From the NCBI GenBank assembly GCA_944332225.1, contig CALVJO010000012.1, forward strand, positions 1-43,801: DNA of 43,801 nt. The letters run 5' to 3'. The position numbers and the translations under genes are program-made. This DNA comes from an uncultured Bacilli bacterium (lineage in GTDB: Bacteria; Bacillota_I; Bacilli_A; RFN20; CAG-449). Numbering within the stretch: the first letter of the stretch is position 1; the number at the start of each line of letters is the position of its first letter. The notes under the pieces are model-generated. The model searched no databases. It was not told the origin of the DNA and was given only the letters and a program-made list of their open reading frames with translations. Positions 31,865-41,129 of the stretch are shown here, one piece after another.

Positions 31865-33034
31865 ATGAAAGAAAAAAAGTTAAATGGTACAGTGATTGTA
31901 ACTTATAGATGTAACGCGCGTTGCACGATGTGTTCTAGATATAAAGCACCTTCTCTTCCTGAAGAGGAAATCTCTTTAGATACTATTAAGAAGTTACCTA
32001 AGATGTATTTTACTAATATAACTGGAGGGGAGCCTTTCATCAGACAAGATTTAAAAGATATAGTTAGAGAACTCTATAAAAAATCTGATCGAATCGTTAT
32101 CTCGACTAATGGATTCTTTACCGATAGAATCATTGATTTATGTAAGGAGTTCCCTAAAGTTGGTATTAGAATCTCAATTGAAGGCCTTGAAGAAACTAAT
32201 AATGAAATAAGAGGATTACCTGATGGATTTAATCGAGGCTATTCAACCTTAAAAAAACTTGTTGAGATGAAGCATCCTGATGTAGGTTTTGGAATGACAG
32301 TTCAAGATAAAAACTGTGATGATTTAGTTCCTTTATTTAAAAAAGCTGAAGAATTAAATATGGAATTTGCTACAGCTTCATTACATAATTCGTTCTACTT
32401 TGTTGAAAATAAAAATATTATTCATGATAGAGAAAAAGTAGCTAAGAACTTTGAGATGTTAGTTAATGAATTATTAAACACTAATTCTCCTAAGAAATGG
32501 TTTAGAGCTTACTTTAATCATGGCTTAATTAATTATATTTATGGGCAAAAGAGATTGCTTCCATGCGACATGTCTTTTGATACATTCTTTATTGATCCTT
32601 ATGGAGATGTTATGCCTTGTAACGGGACTAAGGATAAAGAAGTCATGGGTAATTTAAATACTCAATCTTGGGATGAGCTTTGGAATTCATCTCAAGCTGA
32701 TGAAGTGAGAAAGAAAGTAAGACATTGTTCAAGGAATTGTTGGATGATTGGTTCGGTTTCTCCTGCAATGCATAAATATATTTGGGTGCCTTTATTCTGG
32801 GTAATCAAACATAAATTAAAATTCTGGACTAAACATAAATATTCAATGTTTGAAAATAAAGTTGTTAAAGATTATCACGATGGAAAGATCACAAAGGAAG
32901 AACTTGATAAATGCTCAACTTGTGATTTAGTTTCTAAGATTAATGATGGTTTATCTGAAGCTTCTAAAGCTATGTTAAAGGATAAATCAGGTGAAGAATT
33001 TGTTAAGGAAGATTTAAAGAAGCAGGGAGAATAA
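31865..33034 (+). CDS. Radical SAM protein with SPASM-like C-terminal cluster
   Basis: 389 residues. C16-x3-C20-x2-C23 (CNARCTMC) binds the [4Fe-4S] cluster that cleaves S-adenosylmethionine; the GGEP motif follows in NITGGEPF. The C-terminal half carries cysteines in a SPASM-like layout: LPCDMSF, VMPCNGTKD, HCSRNCWM and CSTCDL, suggesting auxiliary clusters. An AGGAGGT site precedes the ATG. It lies between glycosyltransferase genes, so it may modify a sugar, lipid carrier or linked peptide. The last 70 residues are charged and extra. A weak AAAACTT/AAGTTTT hairpin with a T run follows at 33033-33059. Confidence 0.88.
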   Translation: MKEKKLNGTVIVTYRCNARCTMCSRYKAPSLPEEEISLDTIKKLPKMYFTNITGGEPFIRQDLKDIVRELYKKSDRIVISTNGFFTDRIIDLCKEFPKVGIRISIEGLEETNNEIRGLPDGFNRGYSTLKKLVEMKHPDVGFGMTVQDKNCDDLVPLFKKAEELNMEFATASLHNSFYFVENKNIIHDREKVAKNFEMLVNELLNTNSPKKWFRAYFNHGLINYIYGQKRLLPCDMSFDTFFIDPYGDVMPCNGTKDKEVMGNLNTQSWDELWNSSQADEVRKKVRHCSRNCWMIGSVSPAMHKYIWVPLFWVIKHKLKFWTKHKYSMFENKVVKDYHDGKITKEELDKCSTCDLVSKINDGLSEASKAMLKDKSGEEFVKEDLKKQGE

Positions 33035-33059
33035 AACTTTTGCAATAAACTAAGTTTTT
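33033..33059 (+). terminator. Weak hairpin with T run after radical SAM gene
   Basis: AAAACTT (33033-33039) pairs with AAGTTTT (33052-33058) in a 7-bp AT-rich stem followed by T. If active it would attenuate transcription into the downstream half of the cluster. The next gene has no clear ribosome binding site. Confidence 0.35.
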
Positions 33060-33067
33060 GATTATGT

Positions 33068-34099
33068 ATGAATAATATTAAAATTTCTATTGTAGTAGCT
33101 ATTTATAATATCGAAAAATACTTGCCAAGATGTTTAAATTCTATAGTTAATCAATCATATAAAAATTTAGAAATAATCTTGATTGATGATGGATCTATAG
33201 ATAATTCATCTTCTATTTGTGATGCTTTTTCTAGAAATGATAAAAGAATTAAAGTAATACATAAACAAAATGAAGGCTTAGGATTTGCAAGAAATACAGG
33301 GCTAGATATTGCGACAGGCGACTACATAGCTTTTTTTGATGGAGATGATTATATCGTTTTAGAATTAGCCTCAAAATGTGTAGAGATTATTGAAAAATAT
33401 TCGCCTGATATAATAGATTTTGATAATTATGATGTTGACTCAAATGGCAATGTTATAGAAGGTGCATCTAGAGTTAAATATGGTGATGTTCTAATACAAA
33501 AAGAAGGCATCGATGAATTAGTATCAAATATCATTTATAATTATAAAAACAAGTTTAGACTTCATAACAGCGCATGGAATAAATTATATAAGCTTTCAAC
33601 TTTGAAAAATAATAAATTTAAATATGTTTCTGAGAGAGAATTTATTTCTGAAGATTATTATTCAAACTTGATTTTATATAAAATTGTTGAAACTTACTAT
33701 TTAATGAAAGATAAGCTTTATTATTATTGTTCAAATGCATCATCATTATCTAGATCATTTAAACAAGATAGATTTGAAAAAAATGTCTATCAATATGATG
33801 AAAGTGTAAAACTAGCCAAGAAGCTAGGATATAGTGAAGAAGTAATTAATAAAATATATTTAACAATCTTCTTTAATATTTTGGGACATTTTAAAAATAT
33901 ATTTGAAAATATAGAAATTGACGATAAAGAAAAAAAGAAAAAAGTTATAGGTATGCTTACAAGTGATTTTTTAACTAATGGTTATAAAGAAACTAAGAAA
34001 CTCAAAATATCTTTTAAATTTAGATTATTTTTCTTTTTAATAAACATACACTTATATTTACCAGCATATTTAATGCTCAAGATTAACTATGGGAGATAA
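33068..34099 (+). CDS. Glycosyltransferase family 2
   Basis: 343 residues. The GT-A nucleotide-sugar domain fills the first 220 residues: KISIVVAIYNIEKYLPRCLNSIVNQSYKNLEIILIDDGS, GLGFARNTGL and the metal-binding FDGDDY. A C-terminal hydrophobic helix pair (about 315-335) may attach it to the membrane. No ribosome binding site is visible before the ATG at 33068, unlike its neighbours. Base and codon use (more A-ending codons, no CGCG) differs from the core genes, suggesting the block from here on was exchanged horizontally. Confidence 0.92.
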   Translation: MNNIKISIVVAIYNIEKYLPRCLNSIVNQSYKNLEIILIDDGSIDNSSSICDAFSRNDKRIKVIHKQNEGLGFARNTGLDIATGDYIAFFDGDDYIVLELASKCVEIIEKYSPDIIDFDNYDVDSNGNVIEGASRVKYGDVLIQKEGIDELVSNIIYNYKNKFRLHNSAWNKLYKLSTLKNNKFKYVSEREFISEDYYSNLILYKIVETYYLMKDKLYYYCSNASSLSRSFKQDRFEKNVYQYDESVKLAKKLGYSEEVINKIYLTIFFNILGHFKNIFENIEIDDKEKKKKVIGMLTSDFLTNGYKETKKLKISFKFRLFFFLINIHLYLPAYLMLKINYGR

Positions 34100-34100
34100 A

Positions 34101-34883
34101 ATGAAGATAAAAATTATAGTTGCCTGTCATAAACCATACAATGTACCAAAATCGAATATTTTTTACCCTATAGAAGTAGGAGCCATTAATCATCAAAACA
34201 ATTTTTTGCAGTTAAGAGATGATTTAGGTGATGATAATATATCTAAGAAAAATAGTTCTTATTGCGAACTAACTGCGATTTATTGGGCTTGGAAAAACAT
34301 GGATTATGACGTAATTGGATTGTGTCATTATCGTAGGTATTTCTCAATAAAGAGAAAAATATTTTTTGATAACATAAAATATATTATTGGCGAAAAACAC
34401 ATAAAAAAAGCATTAGATAAATATGATTTTATTCTACCTAGATTAACCAAGATGAAAGTCTCTAATTATGACCATGGTAATTTTTATATGGAAAATGGAA
34501 AAGTAGTAATTTACAACGATCACCATTTTGACATTACAAGAGACGTCATAAAAGAGTATTATCCAGATTATTTGGAAAGCTTTGATATTGTTATGTCGAA
34601 AAAATCTGGGCACTTTTTAAATATGTTTATCGCTAAGAAAGAAGTGGCAAACAAATATTTCGAATGGCTCTTTGATATATTAAGTAAAGTCGAGGAAAGA
34701 TATGAATTTACAAATCCTTATCCTGCGTCGGAACGAGTTTTTGGCTATATAGCTGAAAATATGATAGATGTTTTTATTTTAAAAAATCATCTCTCTTTCA
34801 TAGAAAGAGATTTAGTTTATCTAGAAAGGAAAAACATTTTTATTAGAACTATTGATAAAATTAAGAAGAGGTTCAAAAAATGA
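34101..34883 (+). CDS. DUF4422 glycosyltransferase-like protein
   Basis: 260 residues from the ATG at 34101. GGGAG lies 5 nt upstream of it; an ATG at 34089 overlaps the previous gene and contains that site, so is less likely. DUF4422 hallmarks: IIVACHKPYNVP at the start, SYCELTAIYWAWKN, and IGLCHYRRYFS. Such proteins occur in capsule and exopolysaccharide clusters and are thought to be galactosyl or related transferases. No membrane helix. It overlaps the next gene by 4 bp. Confidence 0.9.
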   Translation: MKIKIIVACHKPYNVPKSNIFYPIEVGAINHQNNFLQLRDDLGDDNISKKNSSYCELTAIYWAWKNMDYDVIGLCHYRRYFSIKRKIFFDNIKYIIGEKHIKKALDKYDFILPRLTKMKVSNYDHGNFYMENGKVVIYNDHHFDITRDVIKEYYPDYLESFDIVMSKKSGHFLNMFIAKKEVANKYFEWLFDILSKVEERYEFTNPYPASERVFGYIAENMIDVFILKNHLSFIERDLVYLERKNIFIRTIDKIKKRFKK

Positions 34884-35863
34884 GAGAGAAATTGTGTTTA
34901 TTTATTCTCCCTTACTTTGGAAAATTTAAAAATTATTTTCAAATTTTTTTAGATTCTTTTTCATTTAATAAACATTTTGATTTGTTGATCATTACGGATC
35001 AAGATATGGTAAATTATACTATTCCTGAAAATGTAATTATTCATAAAACAACCTTTGATAAATTTCGAGAGTTCATAAAGAAAAAATTCGTTTTTTCTAT
35101 TTCTTTGAATAACCCATATAAATTATGTGATTATAAGCCAACCTTCGGTTATCTATTAGAAGGGTATGATTTCTTTAAAAAATATAAATATTGGGGACAT
35201 CTTGATAGTGATATGATTATCGGTAATCTTGATGTTATTATTCCTTTATTAGATGAAAATCAATACTTAAAATTATTTGCTAACGGTCATATGACAATTT
35301 ATTTAAATAACAAAGATAATAATGTAAGATTTATGAATAAATTAAATAATAGGGTTATTTATAAAGAAAGTTTCACGCTTGACAAAATTTATGGTTTTGA
35401 TGAAGGTGGCAACAATTATAATAATGAATTGTTAAGTGTTCACGAGATCTTTATGAATGAAGTACCTAATCAAACATATACTAATGATTTGTGCTTTAAT
35501 TCATCCACTAAATACTATAAATTGCGTAGTACGAATTACGTTGAAGAGAAAAAATGCTGGGTTACCGATAAAAAATCTCATGTTTTGAGGTTTTCGAATG
35601 GAAGAATTTTGGATGAAAAAAGCAATAATTATATATATTGTCATCTTCAAGGGAGATATATGAGCATTCGCCATTATGATAAAAACAGCTTTTTTATTTT
35701 GCCAAATGCAATAATGAATGGAAATAAATTGCAAATTTGGCTTAAAAACAATATCTCTCTAAAAAGAATTGTATTATTCTTTAAAAGATTAGCAAAAAGG
35801 AGTATATTTCTTAGACACAAATTAATTAAGGAATCAAAGAATGAAAACGAACGCAGATATTAA
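34880..35863 (+). CDS. DUF6625-like glycosyltransferase
   Basis: 327 residues. The pattern FILPYFGKFKNYFQIFLDSF, NPYKLCDYKPTFGYL and YWGHLDSDMIIGNL, with a DxD-like LDSD, matches a family of capsule-cluster proteins with a GT-A-like fold (DUF6625). The C-terminal end is basic. It overlaps the DUF4422 gene by 4 bp and the polymerase gene by 23 bp. Substrate not predictable. AT-rich with frequent rare codons compared with the first 30 kb. Confidence 0.82.
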   Translation: MREKLCLFILPYFGKFKNYFQIFLDSFSFNKHFDLLIITDQDMVNYTIPENVIIHKTTFDKFREFIKKKFVFSISLNNPYKLCDYKPTFGYLLEGYDFFKKYKYWGHLDSDMIIGNLDVIIPLLDENQYLKLFANGHMTIYLNNKDNNVRFMNKLNNRVIYKESFTLDKIYGFDEGGNNYNNELLSVHEIFMNEVPNQTYTNDLCFNSSTKYYKLRSTNYVEEKKCWVTDKKSHVLRFSNGRILDEKSNNYIYCHLQGRYMSIRHYDKNSFFILPNAIMNGNKLQIWLKNNISLKRIVLFFKRLAKRSIFLRHKLIKESKNENERRY

Positions 35864-37151
35864 AAGCACAATGCTTGATATTGAAACAAAAAAGCAATCT
35901 TATTATTTCAAGTTCAAATACTTGGTTCTTTTTATCTTGTTTTTCTCATGCTTTATGGGAATGCTCATCGATGAATTTAAATTGCCTAGTTCTATTAATT
36001 ATGTATTAGATTTAGCAAATATTTTTATATTGATTTTCTTAATTGTAAAGAATAAATATTTGATTCAAATATATAGAACATTACCGATGATATTTGGATC
36101 AATTATTGTTTTTAGCGCTATTGCATTAGTGTCTGGATTAATTAATTTAGAATCACCTATTTTATTTTTATATGGTGCTAGAGTTTTACTCCGTTATTTT
36201 GTCTTCATTTTTGGATGCATATCGTTATTAAAAAAAGAAGATTTGCCTAAAATATTTAATGCTTTTTTTATTATCCAAATAATTAGTTTTATTTTAGCTT
36301 TATATCAACGATTAATTTTAAATTTAAGTTGGGATTACTTAGGGGGTATTTTTGGTCATGGTAATGGGACTATTTTAAACCCGTTTCAAACAATGATATA
36401 TACCTATTTCTTGCTTAGCTATTTAAATAACAATAAAAACGCAGCAAAGTTAATCTTTGTAGCTCTATCTTCGTTAATTATTGCTGGTTTAGCTGAAGAA
36501 AAAGCCTTTTTCCTATATTTCGTTATTGCTACAGCTGCTTGTCTTATTTTAGCTAAGAAAAGTTATAGATCAATCTTGATTATCGGCTTTAGCGTTGCTT
36601 GTATTTTTGTTGGTATAATAATGCTCATTTCTATTGGAGGAGTAGAGTCTATATTGGCTATGATTGACTGGAAACATATATTAGATTACTTGCAAATTCA
36701 ATCTTCTAAAATGAATAGAATTAATCCTTATTTACAAATAAATAGAGACTTTTTCAAAACAGACATATCAAAATATTTATTTGGATATGGATTAGGAAAT
36801 TGTTCCGCTAGCGAAAGTTCTATATTTACAAGTAATTTTTATCTTCAAAATAGTGATTTAAGCTATCAATATTACACACATTCTTTTGTATTATTAGAGA
36901 CAGGATATTTAGGATTTATATCATTCTTATTAATTTTGATCTCCACGTTATTCTTTAGTATAAAACATAGAAAAGTTAATAAATTCTATTCTTTGCTCTC
37001 AATAATAATGTCTATCATTGCTTTATTATCAATGATGTTTGCTCCGTCTCTTATCAATGGATTATCATACATAGTTTATTTTGGAGTTTTTATTTTTCCT
37101 ATATACTATTTTCAAAATAAAAATGGCTATGGGGGGAAATTAGGTTTATAA
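35841..37151 (+). CDS. wzy: Wzy-like polysaccharide polymerase (O-antigen polymerase/ligase type)
   Basis: 436 residues with about 11-12 hydrophobic helices and a large hydrophilic loop at about 275-345 (KMNRINPYLQINRDFF ... YGLGNCSAS ... YQYYTHSFVLLETGYLGF), the layout of Wzy polymerases and O-antigen ligases. Wzy links repeat units at the outer face of the membrane. The start overlaps the DUF6625 gene by 23 bp; the flippase gene starts on the last base of its stop. Wzy proteins have little sequence conservation, so the call rests on topology and neighbours. Confidence 0.82.
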   Translation: MKTNADIKSTMLDIETKKQSYYFKFKYLVLFILFFSCFMGMLIDEFKLPSSINYVLDLANIFILIFLIVKNKYLIQIYRTLPMIFGSIIVFSAIALVSGLINLESPILFLYGARVLLRYFVFIFGCISLLKKEDLPKIFNAFFIIQIISFILALYQRLILNLSWDYLGGIFGHGNGTILNPFQTMIYTYFLLSYLNNNKNAAKLIFVALSSLIIAGLAEEKAFFLYFVIATAACLILAKKSYRSILIIGFSVACIFVGIIMLISIGGVESILAMIDWKHILDYLQIQSSKMNRINPYLQINRDFFKTDISKYLFGYGLGNCSASESSIFTSNFYLQNSDLSYQYYTHSFVLLETGYLGFISFLLILISTLFFSIKHRKVNKFYSLLSIIMSIIALLSMMFAPSLINGLSYIVYFGVFIFPIYYFQNKNGYGGKLGL

Positions 37152-38680
37152 TGCAATTAAATTTTTCAAGTAAAAAGAAAAAAAACATTTTAAATTTTGT
37201 TATTAGTTTAGTGGCTCAGCTAATTATTATTTCGCTTGGAATCATAATTCCTCGGCTAGTAATGGATAATTATGGTTCAGATACTAATGGACTAGTAAAC
37301 ACTGTAACACAGGTGTTTTCTTATATGTCTTTGCTTCAAGCAGGAGTGTTTGCCGCCGCGGTAGTTGAATTATATAAACCCGTGATGGAAAACGATGCGG
37401 AACAAATTTCTAAAGTTGTTTCGTATTCAAAATCTTATTATAAGAAGATAGCTATAATTTATGGCCTTTTAGTAATTGTAGTATCTTTTGTTCTTCCTTT
37501 GATTATGAAAACTGAAGTAGATTATTTTACGGTATTTACTTTAGTTTTTTTTGAAGGATTAACAGGTGTTGTATCGTTTTATTTTTTGAGCTCATGGCAA
37601 ATAGTTTTAAGAGTGCACGGCAAGAACTACATTATTGACACTTTGAATTTGCTTCAAAAAGTAATGTGCTATGTAGTTAAAATCATTCTAGTTTACTTGA
37701 GCGTAAATATAGCTTTCGTGCAAGTTGCGTACTTTTTAGCATCATTGGTGATAATAACAATTTACAAAATCTATATGACTAAAAAATATAGTTACATTTC
37801 ATACAATATAAAGTCTGATTATAAATTAGTAAATCGGAATGCTTACTTTGTGAATGAATTGGCAGGTACTCTCAATAATTCTACAGATTTAATAGTTTTA
37901 TCTATTTTTCTATCAACTAATCTTTCTAGTGTTTATTCAGTTTATAATATGGTTATTACATATATTGTAACTATTGTGACTAGCGTTTATAATTCAACAA
38001 GTTATATATTGGGACAAGACTTTACGGAAAATATTGAAAAATATAAAAGGACTCATGATATTTTTACTTCAATATTTATGATTTTTATTACAACATTGCT
38101 GTGCGTTTGTTTTTTATTGATGATTCCTTTTGTAAAACTATATACAGAAGGTATCACTGACGCGAACTATCTCAATATTTGGTATCCGGTATTGTTTTGT
38201 TCGATTAGCTTAATAAACTGGATAGCAAATCCACCTAGAGAAGCATTAGGCGTTGCAGGATATGCCAAACAAATGTCAATTGCTTCTATAATTACTGCGA
38301 TCATTAATCTAGTTATATCAATTTCTTTAGTTTATTTTTTAGGTATTTTAGGCGTTTTGATTGGAACAATTGTATCAGCTCCAATTAGATCAATTTATTA
38401 TAACTATTTAATGGAAAAGAAACTTTTAAAGCGCTCAGGCCTGAAGACCATTATTATAAATGGTGTTAATATTTTAATCTTTATTATCACAGGATTATTT
38501 TACTTTTTATTGCCTATATCGATTGATAACTATTGGACATTTATTTTATATGGCATTTTATTAACTATAGGTTATTTTATAGTTATTTTATGTGTTAATT
38601 TATTAGTAAATCGAGATTTAGTTTTCCTGATTAAGCAGTTACTAGTTAAAGTAAAAATAAAGAGAAACAGCCATGAATAG
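37151..38680 (+). CDS. wzx: Wzx-like lipid-linked oligosaccharide flippase
   Basis: 509 residues with about 12-14 hydrophobic helices, typical of the MOP/polysaccharide export superfamily. The start KNILNFVISLVAQLIIISLGIIIPRLVMDNYGSDTNGLVNTVTQVF matches the family's first two helices with a Gly-rich turn. It flips undecaprenyl-linked repeat units from the inside to the outside for the Wzy polymerase encoded just upstream (1-nt overlap). It overlaps the next glycosyltransferase gene by 8 bp. Confidence 0.92.
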   Translation: MQLNFSSKKKKNILNFVISLVAQLIIISLGIIIPRLVMDNYGSDTNGLVNTVTQVFSYMSLLQAGVFAAAVVELYKPVMENDAEQISKVVSYSKSYYKKIAIIYGLLVIVVSFVLPLIMKTEVDYFTVFTLVFFEGLTGVVSFYFLSSWQIVLRVHGKNYIIDTLNLLQKVMCYVVKIILVYLSVNIAFVQVAYFLASLVIITIYKIYMTKKYSYISYNIKSDYKLVNRNAYFVNELAGTLNNSTDLIVLSIFLSTNLSSVYSVYNMVITYIVTIVTSVYNSTSYILGQDFTENIEKYKRTHDIFTSIFMIFITTLLCVCFLLMIPFVKLYTEGITDANYLNIWYPVLFCSISLINWIANPPREALGVAGYAKQMSIASIITAIINLVISISLVYFLGILGVLIGTIVSAPIRSIYYNYLMEKKLLKRSGLKTIIINGVNILIFIITGLFYFLLPISIDNYWTFILYGILLTIGYFIVILCVNLLVNRDLVFLIKQLLVKVKIKRNSHE

Positions 38681-39668
38681 TATGCAAAGCAATGAATTAA
38701 TAACTGTGATAGTTCCTACCTATAATGTTGAACAGTACATTGATCAATGTTTAACATCAATTTTAGAGCAAACCTATAAAAATCTTGAAATTATCGTGAT
38801 TGATGATTGCTCTAATGATAATACCTATGAAAAGATAACAAAATTTCAAAATATAGATTCTAGAATTAAAATATTTCGGAATCCAGTTAATAAAGGTGTT
38901 AGCTACAGTCGTAATATTGGATTAGATAACATGAATGGTGCATATGTTTGCTTTGTCGACAGCGATGATATCATTGATAAGCACCAAATTGAATATTTGC
39001 ATAGATCGATAAAAGCGAATATATGCAAAATTGCATATATTGGAGGTGTGTCTTTTTGTGATAATAATGTACCTAAAGATTTGCAAGATGAATTCGAATA
39101 TGAATTCATGGAACTTGATAAATTTTTTGGAAAATTCATTTTAAATAAAGTCAGCTGTGCGGTAACTCGTTATTTATATATTGTAGACATAATAAAAAAA
39201 ACCAACATCTTTTTTAGAGAAGGAACTTTTGAAGATTATAAGTTTAATTTTGATTATATAAATTTCTTATTTTCTATCGGTGTGAATAAGATTGGATATT
39301 GCAAAAATAAAACATATTTTTATCGAAAGCATCCAGAATCTATAACGGCCAAAGGCACAAATTATTCATTGATTAATGTTATTGATGTGTACAAACAAAC
39401 ATTAAATATGCTAAGCAACAAAAAATATAAAAAACTGTATAAATTGGCAATGTATAGCAGCGCGTCCAATTTTGTTTATGAACTATACGATACGACGATG
39501 AATAAGCATGTTTCTATTGATAAAAAATTAATCAATATAGTATTAAATTACTATCGTGATAATATAAGTGCTTATCCATATTTAACATTTCGTTTTACTA
39601 TAAAACAAAAGTTGGTTTTCTTTAGAAACTATTTAATTTATCACTACATCAAAAATAAACTAAAATAA
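38673..39668 (+). CDS. Glycosyltransferase family 2
   Basis: 331 residues. GT-A domain motifs: ITVIVPTYNVEQYIDQCLTSILEQTYKNLEIIVIDDCSND, GVSYSRNIGLD and FVDSDDII. The C-terminal third is basic and hydrophobic (FRFTIKQKLVFFRNYLIYHYIK), likely lying on the membrane. A further in-frame ATG nine bases downstream is possible. Overlaps the flippase gene by 8 bp. It probably adds one sugar of the repeat unit. Confidence 0.92.
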   Translation: MNSMQSNELITVIVPTYNVEQYIDQCLTSILEQTYKNLEIIVIDDCSNDNTYEKITKFQNIDSRIKIFRNPVNKGVSYSRNIGLDNMNGAYVCFVDSDDIIDKHQIEYLHRSIKANICKIAYIGGVSFCDNNVPKDLQDEFEYEFMELDKFFGKFILNKVSCAVTRYLYIVDIIKKTNIFFREGTFEDYKFNFDYINFLFSIGVNKIGYCKNKTYFYRKHPESITAKGTNYSLINVIDVYKQTLNMLSNKKYKKLYKLAMYSSASNFVYELYDTTMNKHVSIDKKLINIVLNYYRDNISAYPYLTFRFTIKQKLVFFRNYLIYHYIKNKLK

Positions 39669-39728
39669 TATGATAAGTTGCTCACAATGATAGAAAACAA
39701 ATTTTAAAAGTAAAAGAGGTAAAGTAAG

Positions 39729-40736
39729 ATGGATAATGCAGTAAGTAATCAACTTCAAAATAATACGCAGTTAGTTTCTGTAATAGTTCCTATTTATAAC
39801 ACTGAAAAATATTTGGATAGATGCTTAATAAGCATTGTTAACCAAACTTATTTAAATCTAGAAATAATCTTAATAGATGATGGTTCACAAGATGACTCTA
39901 TTAAAGTGATTAATAGATATGCAAATAAAGATAAACGAATTTCTGTATATCGACAGGAAAATAAAGGTCTCTCAGACGTTAGAAATTTTGGATTATCAGT
40001 AGCAAAAGGTGATTATATTCTATTTGTCGATTCTGACGATTTCATAGAATTAAATTTAGTAGAATCTTGTTTAAAACTTTTAACTGAAAATTCTGTAGAT
40101 ATGGTTATTTTTGCATATAAATATGGAGATTTTGAATCTAACAATATAGCCCTTAATGTATACCCAAAGACAGGTATTCTAAATACAAAAGAAACTATAA
40201 AATATACAATCACAGAGCAAATTCAATCTTATGCTTGGTCTAGGATTGCTAAAAAAGAGGTATTTAAAGGTATTACTTATCCTTCAAGGAGAAATTTTGA
40301 AGATACTATAACTACATATAAGATAATATTGAACTGTAAATCCATTCTAGTTATAAACGAACCTTTTTATAATTATTATTCACATAGGTCATCTAGTATT
40401 ACTAATAATTATAACTCTAAAAATATGGAAGATTGTTTTGCTTTTCGTCTTGAACGTTATAGAAATATAAAAAAAATATATTCGGATTTAGATGATTATG
40501 GAACACAATTGGTTATAAATGATTTAATTCATTTTGCTTTGACTTTATCATATAAAGATAATAAAGCATTAAAAACTGAAGGTGAAAAAATAATAAAAGA
40601 AGACAACTATGTTTTTACTAAGAGATTAGAAAAATTATTTTTTAAACATAATTTTTTATTGTACTACGGCAATAAGTTTAAATTTATTGTTAGAAAAATT
40701 CCGTTTCTATATAAGTTTTTTAAAGGAAAAAACTAA
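39729..40736 (+). CDS. Glycosyltransferase family 2 (last gene of polysaccharide cluster)
   Basis: 335 residues. Motifs: VSVIVPIYNTEKYLDRCLISIVNQTYLNLEIILIDDGSQDDS, GLSDVRNFGLS and FVDSDDFIEL. It resembles the two other GT2 genes of the cluster in length and C-terminal basic region (FKFIVRKIPFLYKFF). AGAGG precedes the ATG; the 60-bp gap to the previous gene shows nothing else. No clear terminator follows. Confidence 0.92.
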   Translation: MDNAVSNQLQNNTQLVSVIVPIYNTEKYLDRCLISIVNQTYLNLEIILIDDGSQDDSIKVINRYANKDKRISVYRQENKGLSDVRNFGLSVAKGDYILFVDSDDFIELNLVESCLKLLTENSVDMVIFAYKYGDFESNNIALNVYPKTGILNTKETIKYTITEQIQSYAWSRIAKKEVFKGITYPSRRNFEDTITTYKIILNCKSILVINEPFYNYYSHRSSSITNNYNSKNMEDCFAFRLERYRNIKKIYSDLDDYGTQLVINDLIHFALTLSYKDNKALKTEGEKIIKEDNYVFTKRLEKLFFKHNFLLYYGNKFKFIVRKIPFLYKFFKGKN

Positions 40737-40777
40737 TAGAAAGTTGTTTTAATAAGAGAAAATGTATAGGCAGGTAA

Positions 40778-40993
40778 CCTAAATATCCTGTAGAAACTAC
40801 TAATTATACTATTACTTTTGATTGACAGTATGATGATAAAAAAGGATTAGTTATCACTTATTCAGGCTTAGATATAGTTTATGAAGATGATCATGATGAT
40901 ACTAAGTTTGATAAAAATAAGTTATTTAAGAATCAATTTTCTATAACTAAAGATGTCATTATTAATCCTTATGATAATGCTTTTTATTTTTAA
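40778..40993 (+). pseudogene. Decayed ORF fragment with internal TGA
   Basis: In one frame this stretch reads as a protein-like sequence (PVETTNYTITFD, stop, QYDDKKGLVITYSGLDIVYE...) broken only by one TGA at 40832-40834 and ending at TAA 40991-40993. It has no start codon or ribosome binding site. TGA is a stop elsewhere in the window, so this is probably the remnant of a surface-type protein gene at the edge of the polysaccharide cluster. The rest of the 393-bp gap (40737-41129) shows only the conserved leader of the next gene. Confidence 0.4.
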
Positions 40994-41066
40994 TCATATG
41001 TTCGTTATAAATATAGCTCAATAAAGCTTGATTAAGGTTTAATAAACAAATTTTCATATTTTAAAT

Positions 41067-41104
41067 CTATAAATTACTTTTCCTTTTAATCATGGTATTT
41101 TTTT
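41067..41104 (+). repeat. Conserved leader, copy A
   Basis: About 37 bp starting CTATAAATTACTTTT and ending in a T run recur at 43247-43283 with one internal base change and a one-T length difference. Each copy lies 25-26 nt before the start codon of a related gene, so it is probably a shared promoter or regulatory element duplicated with the gene's 5' end. Confidence 0.85.
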
Positions 41105-41129
41105 AATGCAAAGTTAGGAGAGATAATTA

